A DNA stretch of 7,037 bases from Caldifarciminota bacterium. Lineage in GTDB: Bacteria; Hydrothermota; Tepidihabitantia; Tepidihabitantales; Tepidihabitantaceae. Below are positions 1 to 6,128 of the stretch, piece by piece. Every line of letters starts with the position of its first letter. The first letter of the stretch is position 1. The position numbers and the translations under genes are program-made. Below the pieces are notes generated by a model, which searched no databases, was not told the DNA's origin, and worked only from the letters and a program-made list of their open reading frames with translations. Location: positions 1 through 7,037 of the forward strand of contig DSBX01000252.1 of the NCBI GenBank assembly GCA_011049385.1, read 5' to 3'.

Positions 1-35
1 ATGTCTTCCTGCCAACGGTCCTTTCTACCCTGCAT
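1..35 (-). CDS. Transposase, N-terminal fragment (IS1182-like), runs off the window
   Basis: An ATG at 33-35 (minus strand) opens MQGRKDRWQED and stays open to the window edge. The ribosome site AAAGGAG lies 10 nt upstream, and a TTGACA element lies further upstream toward the IS tip. The opening MQGRKD resembles what I recall of IS1182-family DDE transposases, which begin with short MxGRKD/MQGKK-type leaders. Only 11 complete codons are visible, so no catalytic residue can be checked. The arrangement (IS tip, promoter, ribosome site, ATG) is what supports calling it a gene. Sequence left of base 1 would settle it. Confidence 0.6.
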   Translation of the reverse strand, partial: MQGRKDRWQED

Positions 36-121
36 TGTCGTGGGGCTCCTTTCGGTTGGGCGTCACTACCTATTAGACTCCAGAACGCCCAGAAAGATGT
101 CAATAGTTTTTCAACAGCCCC
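1..121 (-). mobile_element. Outer end of an insertion sequence (IS1182-like), cut by the window edge
   Basis: Read on the minus strand from 121 inward, the segment begins GGGGCTGTTGAAAAAC, which resembles the terminal inverted repeat of several IS families (CTGTTGAAAAA core). It continues with a -35-like TTGACA, an AT-richer stretch (TCTAATAGG), an AAAGGAG ribosome site and a transposase start at 35. Base composition is visibly less G+C-rich than the peptidase coding sequence that resumes at about 122. The edge is placed at the run of four C (118-121) because the peptidase-like reading begins just after it; it could be off by a few bases. The other IS end and any target-site duplication lie outside the window. 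Family assignment rests on the transposase N-terminus and is inference. Confidence 0.7.
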
Positions 122-1233
122 ACCATCCCTACAACCAGTACGACTTCACGACCTGGCCGAGCGAGTCTGCCTGTTTCCGGGCGCTCTGGTTCCGCGGCGA
201 GGAAGCCTGCTACATCAACGCCCGCGACACCGCCGGCATTAACCTCGTCCGCCAGCACATCGCCAACGGCTACACCTGCGTCATCGGCATCCAGGTCTGG
301 GGCAATTTCGACAATATCCGTAGCTTCGGCAATATCTACTCGTCCAGCGAGCGCTACGGCACGATGCGGGGCTGGCACGCGGTGACCATCGTCGGCTACG
401 ACGACACGCTCACGACCGCGGACGGGCCGGGCGCTTTCCGGGTCGCCAACTCCTGGGGCACGGGCTGGGGCGACGCGGGCTGGTTCTGGATGACCTACGC
501 GGCGGTGATGGACGAACAGATGAGCGGCCGCCAGGTCGAGTTCGTCCGCGACCGCATCGGCTACGAGCCGGTGCTCGTCGGCCGGGTGACCATCAGCCAC
601 CCGACCCGGGACCGGGTCGGCCTCGAACTCGGCGTCGCGCCGGTGGGGATGCCGCCCTGGTTCTACGAGTTCCGCTCCTGGCGCCGGGCCCACCTCGACC
701 GTCCCTTCCCGGCGAACGCCATCGTCTTCGACCTGAGTGATGGTGCCGAGTTCCTGGTCGGCAACGACGAGGACCGGCTGTTCCTCGGGGCCTGGGACGA
801 CGTCAACGACAGCGCGGCCGGCACCATCACCGGCTTCTCGGTCGAGCATCTCGAGTGGGGCACGAGCGGGACGTCACCCGAGCCGCCGGTCGAGATACCG
901 GACGGCGGCGGACCGGTGTTCATTGAGGCGGGCCTGCCCGCCGCGGGCGTCGCGGACCGACCCGAAGCGCGCCTGCCGAAACCCGCGCCACACCTCGGCC
1001 CGACCATAGCCCGGGGGGTGCTCAATCTTGCGGGCTTGGGACACAATCCCGATTCCCGGAGCGGAATCGGGTTATGTCCCGCGCCGGTCCTCCTCGACGC
1101 CGCCGGCCGGAAGGTAATGGACCTGCAACCGGGCAAGAACGACATCCGCCACCTCGCGCCCGGGGTCTACTTCGTCCAAGCAGAGGGTCAATGGTCTGAG
1201 GGGTCAAGAGCGAAGGTCGTGATCCAGCGGTAG
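122..1233 (+). pseudogene. 3' remnant of a secreted papain-like (C1 family) cysteine peptidase with a C-terminal sorting-type tail, 5' end replaced by an IS
   Basis: In frame 1 the segment starting HPYNQYDFTTWPSE matches the middle of C1-type peptidases, after the catalytic Cys. The active-site His lies in GWHAVTIVGYDD (His codon 376-378) and the Asn in VANSWGTGWGDAGWFWMTY (Asn codon 448-450). Then follow a beta-rich region (about 570-870), a Pro/Gly-rich linker (about 880-1080) and a tail with LLDAAGRKV, LAPGVYFV and KVVIQR. That tail resembles the sorting domains that end cell-surface or exported proteins. The signal peptide, propeptide and catalytic-Cys half are absent, because the frame upstream of about 122 is IS sequence; the ATG at base 1 belongs to the IS and is fortuitous. 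The product would be inactive as a peptidase. A palindrome is embedded in the linker at 1038-1080. The gene ends in TAG, 18 bp from the convergent lipoprotein gene. C1 membership is well supported; the target is unknown. Confidence 0.75.
1038..1080. repeat. Imperfect palindrome (REP/MITE-like hairpin) inside the peptidase linker
   Basis: Left arm 1038-1056 (GGGACACAATCCCGATTCC) and right arm 1063-1080 (GGAATCGGGTTATGTCCC) are inverted copies. Six and nine base pairs match on either side of a small internal bulge (CAAT against TAA), with a 6-nt loop at 1057-1062. It lies in the linker just before the C-terminal tail and is translated in frame as GHNPDSRSGIGLCP, which looks unlike the flanking sequence. 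A dispersed palindromic repeat landing in a tolerant linker is the simplest reading. Only one copy is in this window, so its repetitive nature is inferred from form. Confidence 0.6.
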
Positions 1234-1253
1234 GGCGGTAACCGCAGACCGCT
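1226..1253. terminator. Possible bidirectional terminator between convergent genes
   Basis: AGCGGT (1226-1231) pairs with ACCGCT (1248-1253), and inside it GCGGT (1235-1239) pairs with ACCGC (1241-1245) around a minimal loop. This makes a two-part stem with a 3/2 internal loop. It spans the 18-bp gap and takes in bases of both stop codons (TAG at 1231-1233 plus, TAG at 1252-1254 minus). There is no T-tract on either side, so it is not a classical intrinsic terminator. The position between convergent genes is the main argument. Confidence 0.3.
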
Positions 1254-2553
1254 ACGGTATCAGGAGCCGGAACATCCGGCCGTCGGAACTGCCCTCCTCG
1301 CGCACGTAGAACAGCCACAGTCCGTTATCGGTGAAGCCGAAGATGCGGTTGTTCCAGCGGTCAATGTCGAGCAGGGTAACGCCGGTCCCGACAATCATCG
1401 CGCGCAGGTCGCCGGGCACGGTCCAGAACAGCCGCGGTGCGGCGCCGCCGGGCCCGGCCGCGACGCCGAGCAGTTCCACATCCCGCGCGTCGCCGCCCGC
1501 CGGAACGATGAACTCCGGGCCGGTACCGTCCGCACGCACCCGGCCGATCCGGCCCGCGATGCGCTCGGACCAGAACACCTGCCCGTCCGCCACCGCCAGC
1601 CCGTCATCGGCGGCCAGCGTACCGGGCGCAAGAAACCCCGGGCCGACCAGCGTCTGCGCCGGCCCGGTCACCGGCAGTTTCATCACCGCGACCTTTGCCG
1701 GGTCATTGGAGACGAGAAGGAAGTAGAGGTCTCCCCCGTCCACCGCCATCCGGCTCACGAATGTCCCTTCGCCGACCGGGCCGGCCAGGGCAAATCGCTC
1801 CCGGCCGGCTCCACCGGCACGCGGGTAGGAGGTTATCCGGGTGACATACCCGGTGTCGGCGACGGTCTCAAGCCAGGCCACATGCAGGTCGCCGGCGGTT
1901 ACCGCGATGTCGTAGATCGAGGCGCTCCGCCCCGTGAACTCGAGAAACTGGACCGGCCGGGCGGTATCGCCCTTGCTTGCCGCCATTACCCGCCATTTCG
2001 GCTCGTCGCCGGAAACGTCCCGCTCCAGCCAGTAGAGCCCGGTACCGCCGTCAATGAACCGGCGAATCTCGTGCGGCCGGGTCGCGACCGTGTCGCGCTC
2101 AACCCCGTTGACGCTGACCCGGCGGACCTGCGAGAAGGTCCCGGCCGGCTCGACGTAGTAAACCCGGGACTCGTCCGCCACCAGCAGGCGCGCGGTCGTC
2201 GAGACCAGCGCCTCCGGCCTGCCGCCGCACAGCCCCTCGCGGACGTGGACGACCGCCAGCCCCTCCTCGCGCCGCCCCCGCTCGTCGGTGACGAAGACAC
2301 GCACCGTGTCGTCCACTTCCTCGGACGGGGCGAGATAGAGCGTCGAGTCGCCGGTGGCCGGGTTGACGGTGCCGTGAGTCGGTTCCCAGCGGGCCTCGAC
2401 CGTTCCCCGCGTCCGGACCCGCAGGAAGGACACGCCGCCTCTCGGCACCGTGTCCGGCGCGGCCCAGACCCGGTCAATCACCGGCGTCCGACCGCCGCAA
2501 CCGAAAGTCAGCGTCATCAGCATCACCAGCGCAACGGCACGAAGGAAACTCAT
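1252..2553 (-). CDS. Predicted lipoprotein with Ig-like domain and beta-propeller-like repeats, last gene of the abl cluster
   Basis: The 433-residue product starts with a short hydrophobic signal (MSFLRAVALVMLMTLTFGC). Cys19 fits a relaxed lipobox (T-F-G-C, Leu at -4), so it is probably exported and lipid-anchored. Residues about 22-105 read like an Ig/PKD-type beta-sandwich (WEPTHGTV, then YLAPSEEVDDTVRVFVTD). From about 112 to the end are repeated short beta-strand units of beta-propeller type, such as VTAGDLHVAWLE, VDGGDLYFLLV and VADGQVFWSE. No catalytic motif is seen. The ATG (2551-2553) lies 8 bp after the ablB stop; its ribosome site AAAGGGG falls in the ablB/lipoprotein junction about 11 nt upstream. 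It may simply be cotranscribed; a role in sensing or in the envelope is speculation. Ends TAG, convergent with the peptidase remnant. Confidence 0.75.
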   Translation of the reverse strand: MSFLRAVALVMLMTLTFGCGGRTPVIDRVWAAPDTVPRGGVSFLRVRTRGTVEARWEPTHGTVNPATGDSTLYLAPSEEVDDTVRVFVTDERGRREEGLAVVHVREGLCGGRPEALVSTTARLLVADESRVYYVEPAGTFSQVRRVSVNGVERDTVATRPHEIRRFIDGGTGLYWLERDVSGDEPKWRVMAASKGDTARPVQFLEFTGRSASIYDIAVTAGDLHVAWLETVADTGYVTRITSYPRAGGAGRERFALAGPVGEGTFVSRMAVDGGDLYFLLVSNDPAKVAVMKLPVTGPAQTLVGPGFLAPGTLAADDGLAVADGQVFWSERIAGRIGRVRADGTGPEFIVPAGGDARDVELLGVAAGPGGAAPRLFWTVPGDLRAMIVGTGVTLLDIDRWNNRIFGFTDNGLWLFYVREEGSSDGRMFRLLIP

Positions 2554-2561
2554 ACCAGATG

Positions 2562-3458
2562 CTACCCCTTTCCCGCGCCCCGGGCAAGCCGATTCCGCCG
2601 GTGGGAACCGGCCCGACCGCCGCCCTCAAGCGGGCGAAACCAGACGTTCATGCTCTCCAGCCTGCCCGCGATGTTGGTGTTGTTGACCAGCCGTCCGGCC
2701 CACCGGTAGCCCAGCCGGGCGAAGACAACGTTCATCCCGACCGAGGCGGCCCGCGCGATGGTGTAGGCGGTGCGGATACCACGTTCGGTAGCGCGGCGTT
2801 CCAGGAAACCGAGCAGGTTCCCGGCCAGACTGCGGCCGCGCCGGGCCGGCCGGGTGGCGAAATCGGTCATCTCCGCGTTCCCGCCCTCGCGGTCCATCTC
2901 GGCCGAGGCGGCCGCGACCAGCAACGCGCCGTCCCAGACCCCGGCGAAGAGCGTTTCATCGCGCATCGCCCGGCGGATGTGGGCCGGGTCGTCAACCGGG
3001 AAAGGGTAGCTGTCGAAGGTCTCGCGGTAGAGAGCGGCCAGCGCCGACGCATCGGCTTCCTCACAGGCTCGCAGGACCCGGCCGGACGGCAGTGCCGGCC
3101 GCACCCGCCGGCCCGCCCGGGACTGCGCGTTCCTGAGAACCTCGCCGTCCGCCTCGGCCCGGGTGTCAAGCTCCCGGCCGGGTGTGAAGAACCGGGCGAG
3201 GAAGAGGCCGTTCTCGGCTCCGCGATACATCGCCGGCATTTTCGCCTCGACCGCGTAGCCGCGGGCGACGAACTCGCGGCCGACCGCTTCGGGAACCTTG
3301 GCCGAAACCTTGGAGTAGCCGCGCTCCCGCACCAGTTCCTCGAACCGGGCGAGCAGTTCGGCGGTATCTCCGGGCCGGGCCTTCATCAGGTAGACCCGGT
3401 CATTGTGCGGGCCGTGCTGGAACAGCGACCCGCCGACGCGCTCGATGGTGTCGGCCAG
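2562..3458 (-). CDS. ablB: Beta-lysine N6-acetyltransferase (AblB), probable CTG start
   Basis: This enzyme acetylates the epsilon-amino group of beta-lysine using acetyl-CoA, giving the osmolyte N6-acetyl-beta-lysine. From a CTG at 3456-3458 the product is 298 residues. The N-terminal section (ADTIERVGG-SLFQHG-NDRVYLMK, then YSKVSAKVPE and FVARGYAVEAKMPAMYRG) matches the AblB-specific domain. A GNAT domain follows at about 129-277, with the acetyl-CoA loop RRGRSLAGNLL near residues 206-215, and then a basic Arg/Gly-rich tail. Starting at the first ATG (3386) would give 274 residues but drop the conserved DTIE...NDRVYL block, so I prefer CTG. The codons before CTG are GTC and the ATPase stop TGA, in the same frame, and a GGGG lies 7 nt upstream. 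Alternatives are an ATG start at 3386 or stop readthrough. Identity is strengthened by ablA in the same cluster. Ends TAG. Confidence 0.85.
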   Translation of the reverse strand: MADTIERVGGSLFQHGPHNDRVYLMKARPGDTAELLARFEELVRERGYSKVSAKVPEAVGREFVARGYAVEAKMPAMYRGAENGLFLARFFTPGRELDTRAEADGEVLRNAQSRAGRRVRPALPSGRVLRACEEADASALAALYRETFDSYPFPVDDPAHIRRAMRDETLFAGVWDGALLVAAASAEMDREGGNAEMTDFATRPARRGRSLAGNLLGFLERRATERGIRTAYTIARAASVGMNVVFARLGYRWAGRLVNNTNIAGRLESMNVWFRPLEGGGRAGSHRRNRLARGAGKG

Positions 3459-3461
3459 GAC

Positions 3462-4166
3462 TCAGCCCCGGGTTACGAGCTTCCCGGCCCGGGCATGGCC
3501 CGCGATTCGGCCGACCGGACCGGTGTCGAGAACCCTGCCGCCGGACAGGTAGACGCCCTCGGTCGCGACCGATTCTGCGAACAGGAGGTTGTGGGTCACG
3601 ACCACGAAGTTGGTCGTGTCCTTGAGACCCTTGAGCCAGGCGGCGAAGTCATCGGCGGTCTTGGCGTCGAGCGCGCTCGTCGGTTCGTCGAGAAACAGGT
3701 AGTCGGGCCGGAGAAGAAGCGCCCGGGCGATCGCGACCCGCTGGGCCTGGCCGCCACTGACCTGGCCCGGGTAGCTCTGGGCAAGGTCGCCGATGTCAAG
3801 CCGGTCGAGCATCTTCCTGGCCTCGGCTTCCGCCTCGTCCCCGGGCCGGCCGAGCACGTGCACCGGCGCGAGCATCATATTCTCGAGCACGGTCAGGTGG
3901 GGGAAGAGATACAGATGCTGGAAGACGATACCGACCCGGCGTCGGAACTCCCTTTCGGGGAGCGTTCGGATGTCGGCGCCGTCGAGACGGACCGTACCCT
4001 TCCGGAAGCGCAGGAACCGGCCGATGCACAACAGGAAGGTGGTCTTGCCGGACCCGCTCTCACCGAGCACCGCGGAAACCTTGCCCGGGGCGAATCTGAC
4101 ACTGACCTCCTTGAGCGCAAGCGCGCCGCCGGGATAGCGAAAGGAAAGCCGCTCGACCTCAATCAT
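3462..4166 (-). CDS. Polar amino acid ABC transporter, ATP-binding protein (GlnQ/HisP-like)
   Basis: Cytoplasmic ATPase that powers the adjoining permease; 234 residues, normal for the family. Visible motifs in order are Walker A GESGSGKT (35-42), Q-loop FQHLYLFPH (Gln83), signature VSGGQAQRVAIARAL (136-150), Walker B YLFLDE (156-161, catalytic Glu161), D-loop SALD (164-167) and switch His192 in VVVTHN. All key residues are present. The ATG (4164-4166) overlaps the end of the permease gene by 8 bp (ATGATTGA), so translation is probably coupled. The stop TGA is followed after one codon by the likely start of ablB. Position between transporter genes and ablB ties it to amino-acid import; the exact substrate cannot be read from the ATPase. 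Confidence 0.93.
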   Translation of the reverse strand: MIEVERLSFRYPGGALALKEVSVRFAPGKVSAVLGESGSGKTTFLLCIGRFLRFRKGTVRLDGADIRTLPEREFRRRVGIVFQHLYLFPHLTVLENMMLAPVHVLGRPGDEAEAEARKMLDRLDIGDLAQSYPGQVSGGQAQRVAIARALLLRPDYLFLDEPTSALDAKTADDFAAWLKGLKDTTNFVVVTHNLLFAESVATEGVYLSGGRVLDTGPVGRIAGHARAGKLVTRG

Positions 4167-4860
4167 TGGCGAACCCCCGTTCCTTCATCCGGCGCTCGAC
4201 CCGGCCCGCGAGTTTCATCAGCGGGAAAGTCACGATAAAGAAGAGAACGGCCGCGACCAGGTAGTAGGCCGGGTTCCAGGTGACGGAAACCACCGACCGG
4301 ACGTTGGCTATCAACTCGCTGACCGTGATGACCGAAATCAGCGCGGTGTCCTTGATGAGGGCAACGACCGAGTTCATCAGCGGCGGCATCGCGATTCGGA
4401 AAGCCTGAGGCCAGACCACGAACCGAAAGACCTGCCAGGGACGCAAGCCCAGGGCCCGGCCGGCCAGCCGCTGGCCGGGACTGACGCTCATCAGCCCGGA
4501 ACGAACCACCTCGGCCATGTACGCGGCGGAGTTGACGGTCAGCGCCAGAATCGAAGCCGCTATCGGGGAGAGACTGACGCCGACAACCGGAATCAGCGGC
4601 CAGCCGAAGTAGACGAACAGCAACTGGATCAGAATCGGAGTTCCCCGGATGAAATCCACGACCGCCCGCAGGACAAGACGAACGACTCCGCCGGGAAGGT
4701 TGAGCACGATGCCGACCGGGATGGAAACGAGAAACCCCAGCAGGAGCGAAGCGGCCGCGACCAGCAAGGTCAGGACAAACCCCCTGAGCAGGAAGGCCAG
4801 CGCGCGGCCGAAAGTCATCCTGTCGGCAGGCCCGGGCGCGTCCTCCCCCACCTCCTCCAA
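4159..4860 (-). CDS. Polar amino acid ABC transporter permease (HisM/GlnP-like)
   Basis: Inner-membrane permease, up to 233 residues. Hydrophobic segments lie at about 21-55, 57-70, 75-95, 98-117, 155-180 and 198-217. RGTPILIQLLFVYFG (72-86) is a hallmark of the HisM/GlnP group, and the ATPase-docking loop at 129-150 reads GQRLAGRALGLRPWQVFRF. That is the EAA loop with the usual E-A-A replaced by L-A-G, while the later ALG is kept. The start is uncertain. A TTG at 4858-4860, six bases after the upstream TAG, gives the longest form. The ATG at 4816-4818 (219 residues) fits family length better, but the strong Shine-Dalgarno-like run at 4842-4857 is too far from it and lies inside the longer reading. 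The gene overlaps the ATPase gene by 8 bp. Confidence 0.9.
   Translation of the reverse strand: MEEVGEDAPGPADRMTFGRALAFLLRGFVLTLLVAAASLLLGFLVSIPVGIVLNLPGGVVRLVLRAVVDFIRGTPILIQLLFVYFGWPLIPVVGVSLSPIAASILALTVNSAAYMAEVVRSGLMSVSPGQRLAGRALGLRPWQVFRFVVWPQAFRIAMPPLMNSVVALIKDTALISVITVSELIANVRSVVSVTWNPAYYLVAAVLFFIVTFPLMKLAGRVERRMKERGFAND
4842..4857 (-). promoter_or_regulatory. Strong Shine-Dalgarno-like purine run at the permease start
   Basis: On the minus strand 4857-4842 reads GAGGAGGTGGGGGAGG. It contains a full GGAGGTG match to the 16S rRNA 3' end, followed by a second G-rich run. It sits immediately after the possible TTG start and 23-30 nt before the ATG at 4816-4818. It is either the 5' codons of the TTG-started gene or a ribosome site with unusually long spacing. 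I cannot decide between these from sequence alone. Confidence 0.35.
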
Positions 4861-4866
4861 CCCGAA

Positions 4867-5595
4867 CTAGGCATCGAACAGGCTGTCCAGTTCGCCGGAG
4901 TGACGTAACTCGGCCAGCGCCCGGTTGATGCCCTCGAGCAGTTCGGGATTGTCCCTGGTCACCGGAATCCCGATGCGCTCTTCATAGAGCAGATCCCCGG
5001 CCGGCAGGAACGGCGCGCCGGCGGAACGGATCTGCCAGCGTCCGACCAGTCGGTCGCTGAGGAATCCGTCCAGGCGCCCGAGGGCGAGGTCCTGGAAGAT
5101 CAGCTGGGAATCGTCGTAGGGAACGACCTCGACTTCGGGATGATGTCGGCGCAGATGATGCTCGTAGGTTTCCCCGACAACGACCCCGAGACGTCGTCCC
5201 CGGACATCCTCCATATCCTGGATTTCGTCAACCCGGTCACGGTGGATGAACAACTGGGCACCGGACAGGTAGTACGGGTCCGAAAACAGGGCCACCGCTT
5301 CGCGCTGCGGGGTAATGGCCATCGAACCGATAATGGCATCGTACCGCCCGGCCAGCAGACCGGCCAGGATACCATCCCATTCGGTAGTGACTATCGCCAG
5401 GGGCCGGTCCATGTGCCGGGCGACCGCCCGGGAAACCGCGACATCGAACCCGTCCAGTTCGCCGTGCTGGTCGTAGAAGCTGAAGGGCGGGTAGCGACCG
5501 GTCAGCGCGACCCGGAAAGGCTCGGCGGACAACAATGCCGCTCCCAGCAGGATGAGGGCGGCGACCTTCACCCGGGTCGAGCCGAGCCGGCTCAC
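4867..5595 (-). CDS. Amino-acid-binding protein of ABC importer (solute-binding family 3)
   Basis: Periplasmic or extracytoplasmic receptor of the importer, 242 residues. A Sec signal peptide (residues 1-24: basic start, VAALILLGAALL core, likely cut after LSA) has no lipobox Cys, so the mature protein should be soluble. The fold is PBP type 2, family 3: FRVALTGRYPPFSF (27-40), DGFDVAVSRAVA (48-59), GRYDAIIGSMAITPQRE (83-99) and GRLDGFLSDRLV (173-184). Arg98 and Asp181 sit where HisJ/LAO-type receptors grip the alpha-carboxylate and alpha-amino groups, so an amino acid ligand is likely. The cluster suggests lysine or a lysine derivative. The GTG start (5593-5595) overlaps the ablA stop by 4 bp (GTGA), implying translational coupling. 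It ends TAG, 6 bp before the possible permease TTG start. Ligand identity is inference. Confidence 0.9.
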   Translation of the reverse strand: MSRLGSTRVKVAALILLGAALLSAEPFRVALTGRYPPFSFYDQHGELDGFDVAVSRAVARHMDRPLAIVTTEWDGILAGLLAGRYDAIIGSMAITPQREAVALFSDPYYLSGAQLFIHRDRVDEIQDMEDVRGRRLGVVVGETYEHHLRRHHPEVEVVPYDDSQLIFQDLALGRLDGFLSDRLVGRWQIRSAGAPFLPAGDLLYEERIGIPVTRDNPELLEGINRALAELRHSGELDSLFDA

Positions 5596-6086
5596 GATGC
5601 CCGTTCGGTCCCGGCTTCCTCGCCGTTCCGCCGGCGACGCCGTTCGTTATCCTCCGGCACCAGCACCTCGACATCCTCGGCATCGCTCAGGAGCGCGGCC
5701 AACCCGACCACGTTCTCCTCGCGCACGTCCTCGGTGTGCAGGTAGAGATCGCAGTCCGCACAGTTCCGGTCGCACTCGCGCATCGGGTACTCGTCGGGTT
5801 CGCGATAGGTGCTGATGACCCCTTCGTAGTTCCGCAGGGCGACCCGGTTGGTGGACCAACTCACGAGGTAATTGGGCATCACCGGTACCTTGCCTGCCCC
5901 GCCGGGCATGTCAATGACATAGGTCGGCACCGCGAACCCGCTGGTGTGACCGATGAGACTCTCGATGATCTCGATACCCTTGCCGATCGGGGTCCGGAAG
6001 TGGCTCAACCCTTCGGACAGGTCGCACTGGTAAAGGTAGTAAGGACGAACCCGGGCATAGACGAGCTTGTGAACCAGGCTCTTCAT
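5592..6086 (-). CDS. ablA: AblA C-terminal portion, after the amber codon (PLP and substrate site)
   Basis: An ATG at 6084-6086 could open this 164-residue part separately, but 13 family-conserved codons (SVLLAGVNDCPRI) lie between it and the TAG, so it is a continuation and not a natural second gene. It contains VRPYYLYQCDLSEG (Asp codon 6021-6023) and IDMPGGAGKVPVMPNY (Asp codon 5910-5912, PLP-binding Lys codon 5889-5891). These correspond to the two Asp that bind the lysine side-chain amine and to the PLP lysine of clostridial lysine 2,3-aminomutase. CDRNCADC resembles the C-terminal zinc-site cysteines. The tail ends in an Arg-rich run (ERRRRRNGEE). No convincing ribosome site precedes the ATG. 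Confidence 0.75.
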   Translation of the reverse strand: MKSLVHKLVYARVRPYYLYQCDLSEGLSHFRTPIGKGIEIIESLIGHTSGFAVPTYVIDMPGGAGKVPVMPNYLVSWSTNRVALRNYEGVISTYREPDEYPMRECDRNCADCDLYLHTEDVREENVVGLAALLSDAEDVEVLVPEDNERRRRRNGEEAGTERAS

Positions 6087-6125
6087 TATCCGCGGGCAAT
6101 CATTGACCCCGGCCAGCAGTACCGA

Positions 6126-6128
6126 CTA
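6126..6128 (-). other. ablA: In-frame TAG replacing a conserved Gln codon in ablA
   Basis: On the minus strand the codons run GGC AAC TAG TCG GTA, where the family has G-N-Q-S-V. A single C-to-T change from CAG explains it. TAG is the ordinary terminator of four other genes here (ends at 1231-1233, 1252-1254, 2562-2564 and 4867-4869), so wholesale reassignment of TAG is unlikely. Confidence 0.85.

Noticed and set aside
100..849. Long open frame on the minus strand opposite the peptidase remnant (249 codons)
   Set aside because: It is low-complexity Ala/Val/Asp/Arg-rich translation typical of the antisense of a G+C-rich gene. The plus strand shows clear C1 peptidase motifs over the same bases.
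1188..1211. Two GGGTCAA copies near the peptidase 3' end
   Set aside because: Seven-base repeats in coding DNA are too short to call an element; they fall in a variable part of the C-terminal tail.
1882..2709. 275-codon plus-strand frame opposite the lipoprotein gene
   Set aside because: It shows no ribosome site or recognisable domain and crosses the ablB/lipoprotein junction. It is a shadow frame.
2559..4238. 559-codon plus-strand open frame across ablB and the ATPase gene
   Set aside because: It is antisense to two genes with full family motifs, its composition is Pro/Gly/Arg-rich without domain signatures, and it is explained by high G+C reducing stop codons.
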